Assembly: GCF_007827695.1 (NCBI RefSeq)
Contig: NZ_VITA01000016.1
Span: forward strand, 89,213 to 153,212
From: Sinorhizobium medicae
Lineage (GTDB): Bacteria; Pseudomonadota; Alphaproteobacteria; Rhizobiales; Rhizobiaceae
Reading direction: 5' to 3'
Length of the DNA stretch: 64,000 bases
Part shown: one piece after another, positions 1 to 7,776 of the stretch
Layout of the letters: each line of letters opens with the position of its first letter
Position numbering within the stretch: the stretch's first letter is position 1
Notes under the pieces: generated by a model
Told to the model about the DNA's origin: nothing
Database searches by the model: none
The model's input: the letters and a program-made list of their open reading frames with translations, nothing else
Translations under genes and position numbers: made by a program

Positions 1-744
1 AAAATCGGCAACCACCGCGATAATTGGCCCGAGCGGAAAAAGCCGGTCGTGACGGTTGATCTCAGGCGCGTAGAGGCTCGAGATCGTTCCGTCCAGAAAG
101 AGCGCATTGGGACAATCGAGCGCATCGCGGAACAGCGTGGCGAAGTCGTGGAAGCGTACGGGCCGTTTCGACGCGGCGAAAACCACCTTGCCGTTCGTGG
201 CGACCCCGACGCCGTTGCGTGTCCTGAGGCTGTCACTATCCGGAAGGAAGCGCGGATGGAGCGCGCCGTCGACGACGAGCATCGGGCCGGATTGCGTGGC
301 GAAACGCGGCTTGATGCCCGCGAGCCGATAGGCCTCCGCCGCAATGACACCGGCCTTGCCGCCGTCGACATGAAAGACGCCGTTCGGCAGCATGTGAAAA
401 TTGCCCCAACCGGGATTTGTGTTAAGCGGCGTCTGCTCCGTGCCCTCCTCCACATGCAGACCGACTGGAGAGAGGTCTTCTTGGTACATCCCGCCGTTCA
501 TCGCAAAGATGAGATACTGGCCGCGACGACGGAGTTCGAGCGACAGGGCTCTGAATGAGCTGAACGGTACCCCCGCCCGATCCTTGTTGTAGATCCGTAA
601 ATCGTTTGTCTGAGGGTCGAACGAGCACGCGATGTAGGCTTCGCCGAGATGGCGGACATCGCGGCAGGCAGCCGATGCGGGCGCAGCGATGCCGGCGGAC
701 AGAAGTGCGGCGCCAGCGATGAAAGCTCTTGAAAACAGTGGCAT
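1..744 (-). CDS. Phosphodiester glycosidase (NAGPA/DUF2233) family protein, 3' end cut by window edge
   Basis: An open frame runs from an ATG at 744 to the left edge (248 codons, no stop), so the C-terminus is missing. The protein begins with a cleavable-looking signal peptide (basic start, hydrophobic run, Ala-rich cleavage region near residue 25). It continues with sequence typical of exported phosphodiester glycosidase/exopolysaccharide-modifying proteins: the MNGGMY segment, the TQSGPMLV segment and the RNGVGV segment. A role in removing sugar-phosphate groups from a periplasmic or exported polysaccharide is known for relatives, but the substrate here is unknown. It lies upstream, on the same strand, of nothing visible; the neighbouring Fe-S gene ends 80 bases away. 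Family assignment is fairly secure, function less so. Confidence 0.8.
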   Translation of the reverse strand, partial: MPLFSRAFIAGAALLSAGIAAPASAACRDVRHLGEAYIACSFDPQTNDLRIYNKDRAGVPFSSFRALSLELRRRGQYLIFAMNGGMYQEDLSPVGLHVEEGTEQTPLNTNPGWGNFHMLPNGVFHVDGGKAGVIAAEAYRLAGIKPRFATQSGPMLVVDGALHPRFLPDSDSLRTRNGVGVATNGKVVFAASKRPVRFHDFATLFRDALDCPNALFLDGTISSLYAPEINRHDRLFPLGPIIAVVADF

Positions 745-824
745 CGACTAGACCTGAAGGGAATCTCCTGGTGCAGCATCGCTCGGATTGCGGCGGATTG
801 ATGTGACCCGCCCGCGCTTGCCGT

Positions 825-1529
825 TCACGGCTTGAGCGCCGCCATATGAAAACGCAATTGCCGGACCGCATAACGAAAGTCGCGCCCCACCGGGCAGGCA
901 TTGCGGGAGAGGCAGCCGTGAGCAAGGCAGCCTGCCTCGCCCTCCCCGCTTCTCAGATGCGCACGGCAGCGTCCGTAATCGAACATACGTCCCGCTAGTG
1001 CATCCGGGGGGCAGCTTGAAAGGCACGGCTTCTCCGTGCAGGTTTCGCAAGGGTGCCCAACTACCGTCTCGCCCGTCACCGGCATCTCTCGATCGAAGCC
1101 GAGCGCACCGCGATACCCGTGCCACAGCCCGTAGCGAGGATGAATGAGAATGCCGAGCGGCGATGGCTTCAACCCTTCGGCACGCATCGCCCACTGCTGG
1201 AACGGCTGCCAAGGGGGATCGGACGGAAACCAGGCCGTGGCGCGCGCTGCTGCCGCGACCGGGCTGATGATCTGTTTCGACCAGGTGTCGAGCGGGTCCT
1301 TCCCGCCGCCATCCGGTTCGCCTTCGCGCCAGTGACTGAAGGGCTCCCAGTTCGAGCCGCCGAGATTGCCGATCAGCACCACGCTTGCAGCCGGTTTGCC
1401 GCCTTCGAGCGCCGGTGCCGCCGTCCGCGACGCGAAATTCACGGTCCCGCGCAAAAAAAGACCGTGCGGCGCAAGCGCCGCACGGATTGCTTCGAGTACA
1501 TCGCTGGTCGATGCGGAAGGAGCCGTCAT
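825..1529 (-). CDS. 4Fe-4S ferredoxin-like protein linked to the methyltransferase cluster
   Basis: A 234-residue soluble protein. The C-terminal half holds a cysteine array: C-x2-C-x4-C-x3-C-P around residues 160-172, and a second set ending in NACPVGRDF. This resembles the ferredoxin part of epoxyqueuosine reductase (QueG)-type proteins and can be read as one or two [4Fe-4S] clusters. The N-terminal half, with WFPSDPPW and YGLWHGYRGAL, has no catalytic motif I recognise. It starts about 108 bases after the mttB-like stop on the same strand, so the two are probably co-transcribed. An electron-transfer role, perhaps in keeping the corrinoid protein in the Co(I) state, is inference. Confidence 0.75.
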   Translation of the reverse strand: MTAPSASTSDVLEAIRAALAPHGLFLRGTVNFASRTAAPALEGGKPAASVVLIGNLGGSNWEPFSHWREGEPDGGGKDPLDTWSKQIISPVAAAARATAWFPSDPPWQPFQQWAMRAEGLKPSPLGILIHPRYGLWHGYRGALGFDREMPVTGETVVGHPCETCTEKPCLSSCPPDALAGRMFDYGRCRAHLRSGEGEAGCLAHGCLSRNACPVGRDFRYAVRQLRFHMAALKP

Positions 1530-1636
1530 TTCGGTTTCGGCCCTTGAGTTTCGTAATGCGGGCGCCAGACCTCCTTCTGGATCATATCGGCCACCTGCGC
1601 CGCGCCGCCTTGCTCCCTGGCTCGCTCGGGAGCCTT

Positions 1637-3208
1637 TCAGGTGAAGGCGTCCGGCATCGAGTCCTTACGCTTGGCGATGAATTCCTTCAGCGCGTCGTCG
1701 ATCGCCGGATCGAGATAAGGCGCCTCGTATTGCTCGAGCCAGGAGCGGGCGAGCGCATTGGCGCGCTGTTCAACCCGCTTTTCCCCCTCGATTTCCCACT
1801 GCTCGAAGGAATTGTTGTCGGCGAGCTGCGAGCGATAGAAGGCGCTCTGGAAGTTCGCCTGAGTGTGGGCGCAGCCGAGATAATGGCTGCCGGGGCCTAC
1901 TTCGCGGATTGCGTCGAGCGCCTGAGCATTTTCGGAAAGGTCAACGCCCTCGGCCATCTTCTGCATCATGCCGAGCTGATCCTGATCGATCATGAACTTC
2001 TCGTAGGACGAGACGAGACCGCCCTCGAGCCAGCCGGCCGCATGCAGCACGAAGTTGGTGCCGGCAAGCAGCGTCATGTTCAGCGTATTGGCCGATTCAT
2101 GCGCAGCCTGGGCGTCCGGAACTTTCGAACCGCAGAGCGAACCGCCGGTACGGAACGGCAGGCCGAGACGGCGGGCAAGCTGAGCGGCGCCATAGGAAAC
2201 GAGCGACGGCTCCGGAGTGCCGAAGGTCGGCGCGCCCGACTGCATCGAGATCGACGCGGCGAAGGTGCCGAACAGCACCGGCGCACCCTTGCGGATGAGC
2301 TGGGTAAAGGCAGCGCCCGCAAGCACTTCGGCCAGGATCTGCGTCAGCGTGCCCGCAACCGTGACCGGACTCATGGCCCCCGACAGAATGAAGGGCGAAA
2401 CGACGCAAGCCTGGTTATGGCGAGCATAGACCTTCGCGGCACCGAGCATCGTCTCATCGAAGACCATCGGCGAGTTGGCGTTGATGAGGTTCAAAGTCAC
2501 GGCATTGTTCTCGACGAAATCGTCTCCGAACAGAATCTTTGCCATTGCGACGGTGTCTTCGGCGCGCTCGGGCGCGGTGACCGATCCCATGAAGGGTTTG
2601 TCGGAATAGCGAATATGACTGTAGACCATGTCGAGATGACGCTTGTTGACGGCGACATCGACCGGCTCACAAACAGTACCGCCGGAAGAGTGCATCGACG
2701 GCGCCATATAGGCGAGCTTCACGAAATTCCGGAAGTCTTCGATCGTCGCATAGCGGCGGTTGCCGTCGAGGTCGCGCACGAAGGGCGGACCGTATACCGG
2801 CGCAAAGACGGTCGACTTGCCGCCGATCTGAACGCTGCGCTCGGGATTGCGCGCATGCCAGGTGAATTCCTTCGGCGCCGACTTCAGGAGCTCGCGGCAA
2901 AGGCCCTTGGGAAAATGCACGCGTTGGCCGCGAACGTCGGCTCCAGCCGCCTTCCAGAGGTCGAGCGCTTCCGCGTCGTCGCGAAACTCGATGCCGATCT
3001 CCTCGAGCACGACGTCCGCATTGCGTTCGATGAGCTGCAGCCCCTCCTCATCGAGCACTTCGTATTCGCGAATCCTGCGCTGGATATAGGGCAGAGACGG
3101 TCCCGGGCCGCCGCCGGTACGAGACGCGCGACGCGCCGCTGCTCCCCGTCCTTCGCCACGCGCGCGGCGTCCGCCGCCTTCGGCACCTTGTACTGTAACG
3201 TCGCTCAT
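1637..3208 (-). CDS. Trimethylamine methyltransferase (MttB) superfamily protein, non-pyrrolysine type
   Basis: A 523-residue protein of full MttB-superfamily length. It has a TIM-barrel-like body and an Arg/Gly/Ala-rich N-terminal extension of about 38 residues before the conserved part (LPYIQRRIREYEVLDEEG). In methanogen MttB an in-frame UAG encodes pyrrolysine; here the frame is uninterrupted, so this is the pyrrolysine-free branch. Characterised members demethylate quaternary amines such as glycine betaine, proline betaine or carnitine by transferring a methyl group to a cognate corrinoid protein. That corrinoid protein is encoded divergently 526 bases away, and the rest of the THF-linked pathway follows. 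The substrate cannot be read from the sequence; glycine betaine is the most likely guess. Confidence 0.9.
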   Translation of the reverse strand: MSDVTVQGAEGGGRRARGEGRGAAARRASRTGGGPGPSLPYIQRRIREYEVLDEEGLQLIERNADVVLEEIGIEFRDDAEALDLWKAAGADVRGQRVHFPKGLCRELLKSAPKEFTWHARNPERSVQIGGKSTVFAPVYGPPFVRDLDGNRRYATIEDFRNFVKLAYMAPSMHSSGGTVCEPVDVAVNKRHLDMVYSHIRYSDKPFMGSVTAPERAEDTVAMAKILFGDDFVENNAVTLNLINANSPMVFDETMLGAAKVYARHNQACVVSPFILSGAMSPVTVAGTLTQILAEVLAGAAFTQLIRKGAPVLFGTFAASISMQSGAPTFGTPEPSLVSYGAAQLARRLGLPFRTGGSLCGSKVPDAQAAHESANTLNMTLLAGTNFVLHAAGWLEGGLVSSYEKFMIDQDQLGMMQKMAEGVDLSENAQALDAIREVGPGSHYLGCAHTQANFQSAFYRSQLADNNSFEQWEIEGEKRVEQRANALARSWLEQYEAPYLDPAIDDALKEFIAKRKDSMPDAFT

Positions 3209-3733
3209 TCGCTCATTCCTCTTCCCGCGGCACCCCGCGCATCATGCGCGATGAACGCCGCAACACTTTGATGGGTGGGCGCATACCCCTTTCGCGAGGT
3301 CAAATCCAGCGGCGGGCATATGCATCCGATAATCGATTTAGCCTAATGCTACCAAGGCGCCGGGCCGGTACGGGTCTTAATGCGCCAACGGTTGGCGCAT
3401 CTTAGACACTCAATCTTCGGTCGTTGCTCCCTGCGATGTCTTGGGCACGCTTCTTTCGGATGCTGCAGGAAGGACCGCATAAGCGCCACTCTAACGCCTT
3501 GAAGACCTGCATAATTTTACGGCGCGACAGTTTCCGGATCGCGGAATGATTCCTTGTGATCACCTTGTGGCAGCACTTACGTCGGGCGCCGTCGTTTTTC
3601 ATCATATGCGACGTCGCTTTCAACAAGAGATTATTAGGTGTAGCCCGCTAAGGATTGGGGAACGCGTCCGGATTGCGACCTCTCTCGTGCCACCCGTGCG
3701 AAATGACTGTGCCAGGAACCGAGGAACCCAACT
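3209..3733. promoter_or_regulatory. Divergent promoter region between mttB-like and corrinoid-protein genes
   Basis: About 525 bases without a convincing gene separate the two divergent methyltransferase genes. The region contains one perfect palindrome (3380-3400), AT-richer stretches near 3325-3350 and 3630-3645, and a GAGG ribosome-binding site before the corrinoid gene. A 74-codon minus-strand frame at 3402-3626 has no recognisable product and is probably chance. I looked for a cobalamin riboswitch B12 box and did not see one. Confidence 0.5.
3380..3400. promoter_or_regulatory. 21-bp perfect palindrome, candidate operator of the methyltransferase cluster
   Basis: The half-site ATGCGCCAAC is followed by one central base and its exact reverse complement GTTGGCGCAT. 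It sits in the intergenic region between divergently transcribed substrate methyltransferase and corrinoid-protein genes, 172 bases from one start codon and 334 from the other. A dimeric repressor or activator binding site is the simplest reading. The regulator could be the LysR (13179-14075) or GlxA-type (18403-19407) protein in this window, or another. Confidence 0.55.
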
Positions 3734-4432
3734 ATGGCAGACGATGAAATCATTCTCGAGGACCTTTCCGATGAGGAACTCGTGCAGCAGATGCATGACG
3801 ACCTTTATGACGGTCTCAAAGAGGAAATCGAGGAAGCGACGCGAATCCTCCTCAAGCGTGGCTGGACGCCATACGACGTCCTGACCCAAGCCCTGGTCGA
3901 AGGCATGCGCATCGTCGGGATAGATTTCCGCGACGGCATTCTCTTTGTTCCGGAAGTGCTGCTTTCCGCCAATGCGATGAAGGCCGGTATGTTCATCCTG
4001 CGCCCGCTTCTCGTCGAGACTGGAGCGCCGAAGCTCGGAAAGATGGTTATCGGTACGGTCAAGGGCGACATCCACGACATCGGCAAGAACCTCGTCGGCA
4101 TGATGATGGAAGGCGCCGGCTTCGATGTCGTCGACCTCGGTATCAACAACCCGGTTGAAAACTACCTCGAAGCGCTCGAGCGTGAGAAGCCCGACATCCT
4201 CGGCATGTCGGCACTGCTCACGACCACCATGCCCTATATGAAGGTCGTTATCGACACGATGAAAGAGAAGGGGTTGCGCGACGAATACGTCGTCCTCGTG
4301 GGCGGTGCACCGCTCAATGAGGAGTTCGGCAAGGCCGTCGGCGCTGACGCCTATTGCCGCGATGCCGCAGTCGCAGTCGAGACCGCCAAGGACTACATGA
4401 AGCGTAAGCACAACCAGCTTGCAGCCGGCTGA
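3734..4432 (+). CDS. Corrinoid (B12-binding) methyl-carrier protein, MtbC/MtgC type
   Basis: A 232-residue protein with the two-domain layout of methyltransferase corrinoid proteins. A helical cap (about residues 1-95) is followed by a Rossmann-like B12 domain carrying the signature D112-x-H114-x2-G117 in GDIHDIGKN, where His114 is the lower axial cobalt ligand. It also has the usual downstream Gly-rich loop (VLVGGAPLNEEF). It would accept the methyl group from the MttB-like enzyme encoded divergently and pass it to THF through the methyltransferase at 9022-9981. A GAGG ribosome-binding site lies nine bases before the ATG. A strong intrinsic terminator follows the stop codon. Confidence 0.93.
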   Translation: MADDEIILEDLSDEELVQQMHDDLYDGLKEEIEEATRILLKRGWTPYDVLTQALVEGMRIVGIDFRDGILFVPEVLLSANAMKAGMFILRPLLVETGAPKLGKMVIGTVKGDIHDIGKNLVGMMMEGAGFDVVDLGINNPVENYLEALEREKPDILGMSALLTTTMPYMKVVIDTMKEKGLRDEYVVLVGGAPLNEEFGKAVGADAYCRDAAVAVETAKDYMKRKHNQLAAG

Positions 4433-4447
4433 GACGATTCGACATGA

Positions 4448-4486
4448 AAAAGCCGGCTGCTCGTGTGAAACGAGCAGCCGGCTTTT
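4448..4486 (+). terminator. Intrinsic terminator after the corrinoid-protein gene
   Basis: A perfect 17-bp stem (AAAAGCCGGCTGCTCGT and its complement) with the five-base loop GTGAA is followed by a T-rich run. It starts 15 bases after the corrinoid gene stop. The A-rich left flank means it could also terminate the minus-strand entericidin transcript (bidirectional). Confidence 0.9.
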
Positions 4487-4538
4487 CTGTTTTTAGCGAC
4501 GAGGAGAGCGTGAACGCGGCGGCTCTATCGCGCCACCG

Positions 4539-4697
4539 TCAGTTGGCGGCCCTCGCAACCCGATTGCCGGCTCCCTGTGTCGCATTTACTGCATTTGCAG
4601 TATCCTGCCCCGCACCGCGGATCGTGTTTGCGCAGGAACTCAGGGTTGCCAGCGCTATCAGAACGGCTCCGATCGTCGCAATGGATTTTGTCGTCAT
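4539..4697 (-). CDS. Entericidin A/B-like small lipoprotein
   Basis: A 52-codon protein with a basic start, a hydrophobic segment and the lipobox LSSC near residue 22. A short mature part follows (CANTIRGAGQDTANAV), the classic entericidin pattern of a small amphipathic outer-membrane or inner-membrane lipoprotein. The second ATG (4697) is chosen because AGGA stands nine bases upstream of it; an ATG six bases earlier is too close to that site. Entericidins are associated with stationary-phase bacteriolysis or envelope stress in enterobacteria; the role in rhizobia is not established. It is divergent from the DUF1638 gene, with only 39 bases between the starts. Confidence 0.8.
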   Translation of the reverse strand: MTTKSIATIGAVLIALATLSSCANTIRGAGQDTANAVNATQGAGNRVARAAN

Positions 4698-4736
4698 GAC
4701 CATGATTCCTTTGTGTTGATACAAGGCGGAGTTAAG

Positions 4737-5357
4737 ATGGAAAGTGCAATGTCGGCAAGAGAACGTGCACAACCGAAGAAAGTTCATGTTATAGCTTGCG
4801 GTGCGATTGCGCGCGAGATCCTTGCCGTCTGCGAGGCCAACGGGCTGGAGCACATCGAGCTTAGCTGTCTGCCCGCCATCTGGCACAATACGCCGGAGAA
4901 AATCACACCCGGGTTGCGAGAGGGTATCGTCAAGGCGCGGGCGAGCGGCTTCGAGCACATCTTTCTCGCCTATGCCGATTGCGGCACCGGCGGGCTGATC
5001 GACCGGCTCTGTGAAGAGGAAGGGGTGACACGAATCCCGGGTCCGCATTGCTATTCCTTCTTTGCAGGAAACGCGGACTTCGCCGCGCGATGGGACGAGG
5101 ATATCACCGCCTTCTTCCTGACAGACTTTCTCGCCCGCCAGTTCGAGGCCTTCGTTATCGAACCGCTCGGTCTCGACCGGCATCCGGAATTGCGCGACAT
5201 GTATTTCGGCCACTATCGCAAGCTCGTCTATCTCTCCCAACAGGAGGACAAGGCATTGCAGGAGAAGGCCCGGCGCGCAGCCGATACTCTCGGGCTCGAA
5301 TACGAGTACCGCTACACCGGCTATGGCGACCTCACCGAGTCGCTGCTCGCCGTCTGA
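4737..5357 (+). CDS. DUF1638 domain-containing protein of the corrinoid cluster
   Basis: A 206-residue soluble protein. It matches the DUF1638 family: an early VIACGAIAREI segment, LPAIWHNTPEKI, then YADCGTGG and IPGPHCYSFFAG, with conserved Cys and His residues that could bind a metal or corrinoid. Genes of this family recur next to MttB-type methyltransferases and corrinoid proteins, which suggests an accessory role in corrinoid handling; no reaction is proven that I know of. The ATG at 4737 is preferred over a GTG at 4713 because a GGCGGAG site precedes it. It is followed by a convergent small lipoprotein gene. Confidence 0.85.
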   Translation: MESAMSARERAQPKKVHVIACGAIAREILAVCEANGLEHIELSCLPAIWHNTPEKITPGLREGIVKARASGFEHIFLAYADCGTGGLIDRLCEEEGVTRIPGPHCYSFFAGNADFAARWDEDITAFFLTDFLARQFEAFVIEPLGLDRHPELRDMYFGHYRKLVYLSQQEDKALQEKARRAADTLGLEYEYRYTGYGDLTESLLAV

Positions 5358-5377
5358 TAGGCATGTTGATTTGCCGG

Positions 5378-5530
5378 CTATTGCGCCCCCGCGCCCAGCA
5401 CCCGGTGGGTCGCACGGTCGACGGCATGGCCGGTCTGCGCGCTGTCTTCCCTGAATCCGTGTGCCGTGTTGGCGCAGGAGGAGGCGACGATCAGCACTAT
5501 GCATAGACTTGCAATCACAGTGTTCGGCAT
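5378..5530 (-). CDS. Second entericidin-like small lipoprotein
   Basis: A 50-codon frame on the minus strand with a GAGG site six bases before the ATG. The protein has a hydrophobic N-terminus and an SSC lipobox at about residue 19, then CANTAHGFREDSAQTGHAVD. This parallels the 4539-4697 lipoprotein (SSCANTIRGAGQDTANAV), including the CANT start of the mature chain and the spaced acidic residues. It converges on the DUF1638 gene with a 20-base gap. It is probably a diverged paralogue of the first entericidin gene. Confidence 0.7.
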   Translation of the reverse strand: MPNTVIASLCIVLIVASSCANTAHGFREDSAQTGHAVDRATHRVLGAGAQ

Positions 5531-5557
5531 GACGACCTCGGCAACAGACCGGCGATC

Positions 5558-5661
5558 CTACAGCGCCGTGCGTCTTATCAGACGCACAAAGGTCGCTGCA
5601 GCACTTTGATTTGCGCATGTTTTATCCTTCAGTCGGATCCGATTAAAGGAAACATGCAGCA
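5558..5661. repeat. Rhizobial intergenic palindromic (mosaic) element, full-length copy
   Basis: Two consecutive hairpins form a roughly 100-base element. The first has an inner stem GTGCGTCT (5568-5575) with AGACGCAC (5580-5587) and an outer CAGCG/CGCTG pair. The second pairs GCATGTTT (5615-5622) with AAACATGC (5650-5657) around the palindrome TCGGATCCGA. From memory this arrangement resembles dispersed intergenic elements common in Sinorhizobium genomes. A half-element with the same GGAA-CATGCAGCAG end recurs at 8890-8938. Confidence 0.65.
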
Positions 5662-5776
5662 GGGAAGATGATGCACGCTTGCGGGAAATCAAGAGCGGTA
5701 AGCAAGCTTGTCTTCGGCTGAATCATGAGAGAGTATTAGATTTCCCTTATATCCAATCCGGGGATTGGAGAACGTC

Positions 5777-5956
5777 ATGATCGCCAGACCATCGATCCTC
5801 GCAGCCGCGCTCGCCCTGTTGGCCCTCGCGGGGTGCATGAGCAGCCAGTCCGCCCGCACGACCAACAGTCCTCAGCAAAGTGGCGGTACCAGCGCAGCAG
5901 CAGGCGCCGGCAGCGGTGGAATGGGAAGTTCCGGTGGTAGCAGCTCCGGTTACTGA
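5777..5956 (+). CDS. Small secreted lipoprotein, Gly/Ser-rich
   Basis: A 59-residue protein that starts with a typical lipoprotein signal peptide ending in LLALAGC (Cys near 19). The mature tail is short and low-complexity, rich in Gly, Ser, Ala and Gln. The ATG at 5777 has a GGAG site six bases upstream; an in-frame ATG 12 bases earlier lacks one. Mature parts like this are usually unstructured envelope lipoproteins; I assign no function. It stands alone between the palindromic element and a convergent BA14K gene. Confidence 0.65.
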   Translation: MIARPSILAAALALLALAGCMSSQSARTTNSPQQSGGTSAAAGAGSGGMGSSGGSSSGY

Positions 5957-6024
5957 GCCGGCCCGCCGCAAACCGAGTTGGCGAGCCGGCTCATTCGTCG
6001 TTGTGGAGACGGCCCCCCGCGGTC

Positions 6025-6495
6025 TCAGGAATATGGCGAATAGCACTGCTGCCTGGGGCCGTTATAGGGCTGGTAGGAATTGTCCGCAGCCCGGTACGAG
6101 CGATAGCGGCCATAGCACCAGTTGACATGACTTGCCGGCAGTGCGGGCACCGCGTAACGCGGCTCGGCATAACGGGGCGGCTGAGCGATGGCGCCACCGA
6201 TGATCATCCCGGCTCCGAAAGCGGCCAGAGGATACCACCAGCCGTCGCTGTGCCTGCGGTAGCCGTGCCGGTGGTAGTTGTAGCCGCGATGGCCATTGTG
6301 CCATCCATGACGATGGCCGTGACGGCGCCAGCCGTGGCGTGGGCGGTGTCCGTGACCGCGCCAGCCCCGGTGATCGACCAGCTTCACGTCGCTTTCCTGC
6401 GAGACCCGAGCGGAAATGACGGGCATAGCCTCAGCAGGCACATTGCCGGTGAAAGCCGTCAGGGCCGCCAGGAACAGTATCCCAATCTTCTTCAT
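6025..6495 (-). CDS. BA14K family protein
   Basis: A 156-residue protein with a signal peptide ([15 protein letters not shown]), a His/Arg/Gly/Tyr-rich middle with many HGHR-like repeats, a short membrane-like segment ([16 protein letters not shown]) and the C-terminal BA14K signature ([25 protein letters not shown]). Brucella BA14K is described as an immunoreactive lectin-like protein; in rhizobia the role is unknown. The start at 6495 is chosen because the signal peptide begins there, though the frame is open upstream to 6558. Confidence 0.85.
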   Translation of the reverse strand: MKKIGILFLAALTAFTGNVPAEAMPVISARVSQESDVKLVDHRGWRGHGHRPRHGWRRHGHRHGWHNGHRGYNYHRHGYRRHSDGWWYPLAAFGAGMIIGGAIAQPPRYAEPRYAVPALPASHVNWCYGRYRSYRAADNSYQPYNGPRQQCYSPYS

Positions 6496-6893
6496 CACCA
6501 CACCTATATGCTTCGAATACCGCATGTCGCCCGAATGTGCGATTTGAGAAAACGACATGCACGAACAACATCTGAAAGCGCGTGGCGTGAATTGGATCGA
6601 ATGCGACGCGCTTCAGGTGCAGCTTTTGCCGCCAGCCAGGTGAACGCGCCGTGAATGCCAAGTTGATGATATTCTTAAAGAGCCTGATCGATCCGGTTCG
6701 CACATTACCTGCCTCTGTTTCATGGTGATGACGGGAAGGTTTTCGCCTTGGCAAAGGGCACCTGTTGCTCCGGGAACGCAAGCTTCTCACAGACGGCGGT
6801 GCAGCGTCGTTTTTGGACATATCGGACGTCGTGGCAAGGTGAGCCACGGCGCGTGGACATGCGCATTGTCGCCCTATAGGAGAACAGGATCCG
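6496..6893 (+). promoter_or_regulatory. Leader/promoter region of the metF-type operon
   Basis: About 400 bases without a supported gene precede the small virulence-factor gene. An inverted repeat CGTGGC-7-GCCACG lies near 6830-6850, and AGGAGAA stands before the ATG at 6894. Overlapping frames in this stretch have no recognisable product. I see no riboswitch. Confidence 0.35.
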
Positions 6894-7196
6894 ATGGCAG
6901 ACCGCATTATCGTCTACTGGCGCGATATCCCCGCGCAAGTCATCATCAAACAGGGCCGCAAGAGCGCGAAACGCGAGCTATCGCTGCGCTTCACGGAGGC
7001 AATCGACATGTGCGCCATGCGCACTGGCGCCGCCGAAACCGACGACTACCTTGCCGAATGGCGCAAGGGGGATCCCGTTTCGGTCTCCGACGACCTCGAG
7101 GCCGAAGCGGACAAGGCGGCGGCCGAACTGGAGGCCGCCTTTGATCGGGAGCGCCTCGTCGCACTTGTTAAGGCCGGGGGCCGCGACAATGCCTGA
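6894..7196 (+). CDS. Virulence factor family (PF13769-type) small protein of the C1 operon
   Basis: A 100-residue acidic soluble protein with the conserved opening RIIVYWRDIPAQVIIKQGR and the SLRFTEAIDMCAMR segment. Databases label this family virulence factor, but its recurrent position beside MetF, MetV and corrinoid methyltransferases points to a C1-metabolism accessory. Its stop overlaps the MetV-like start by eight bases, so it is the first gene of a translationally coupled operon. The AGGAG site is about 11 bases from the ATG, slightly long. Confidence 0.8.
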   Translation: MADRIIVYWRDIPAQVIIKQGRKSAKRELSLRFTEAIDMCAMRTGAAETDDYLAEWRKGDPVSVSDDLEAEADKAAAELEAAFDRERLVALVKAGGRDNA

Positions 7197-7776
7197 CCCG
7201 AAGGTCGTAACGGGCAACGCCCAGTCGGCCAAGAAGGCGGCAACCGGCGCCTATACGCCACAGGGCGTGTCCCCCAGCCGGCGCTCGCGCCACAAATACA
7301 CGGTGCGCCTTTGGGCCGTGCGCAATTCGCGTTTCTTGGAATGGTTTTACAACCGCTTCGCTGACCTGTTCCTACTGCTGCATCCGCTGTGGAACGCAAT
7401 TGGTTATAACAGGGTTGAAAGGCCAGTGACCTTCGTCGAGCGTCACGTCAAGGGCTTCCTCTTCGACTGTCGCATGTGCGGTCAATGCGCTCTGTCATCG
7501 ACCGGCATGTCCTGCCCAATGAACTGTCCGAAGCAGCTCAGGAACGGACCCTGCGGCGGCGTGCGCGCAAACGGCAATTGCGAGGTCGAGCCGGACATGC
7601 CCTGCGTCTGGGTGCAGGCCTGGAAGGGTTCGCAGAACATGGTGAAGGGCGACGCAATCATGAGGGTGCAGCAGCCGGTCAATCAGTCGCTGCGCGAGAC
7701 CTCTTCCTGGTTGCGGGTGACGGCCGAAGCCGCGGCCGCCCGCGAAGCAGCGAAATCGGAGGGCCAGCAGCTATGA
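7189..7776 (+). CDS. MetV-like MTHFR C-terminal-domain (zinc/Fe-S) protein
   Basis: A 195-residue protein. After a basic N-terminus and a hydrophobic amphipathic part (FADLFLLLHPLWNAIGY), residues about 90-145 hold a dense Cys cluster: FDCRMCGQCALS, GMSCPMNCPK, GPCGGV, NCEVE, MPCVW. This is the MTHFR_C/MetV pattern, found as a partner of ferredoxin-dependent methylene-THF reductases. It precedes metF with a four-base overlap (ATGA), consistent with a MetVF complex that passes electrons to or from methylene-THF. The start at 7189 overlaps the previous gene; an upstream open frame has no initiation signal. Confidence 0.85.
   Translation: MPDPKVVTGNAQSAKKAATGAYTPQGVSPSRRSRHKYTVRLWAVRNSRFLEWFYNRFADLFLLLHPLWNAIGYNRVERPVTFVERHVKGFLFDCRMCGQCALSSTGMSCPMNCPKQLRNGPCGGVRANGNCEVEPDMPCVWVQAWKGSQNMVKGDAIMRVQQPVNQSLRETSSWLRVTAEAAAAREAAKSEGQQL

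Noticed and set aside
1637..3208. Pyrrolysine (UAG) in the MttB-like gene
   Set aside because: The frame has no internal UAG; it is the non-pyrrolysine type.
1385..3271. A 628-codon plus-strand frame opposite the MttB-like gene
   Set aside because: It is antisense to a clear methyltransferase and has the Arg/Gly/His-rich composition of a GC-rich shadow frame.
3209..3733. Possible cobalamin riboswitch before the corrinoid gene
   Set aside because: No B12 box or compatible stem structure was seen; only a palindrome.
4539..5618. A 359-codon minus-strand frame
   Set aside because: Only its last about 52 codons make sense (the entericidin-like gene); the rest is antisense to the DUF1638 gene.
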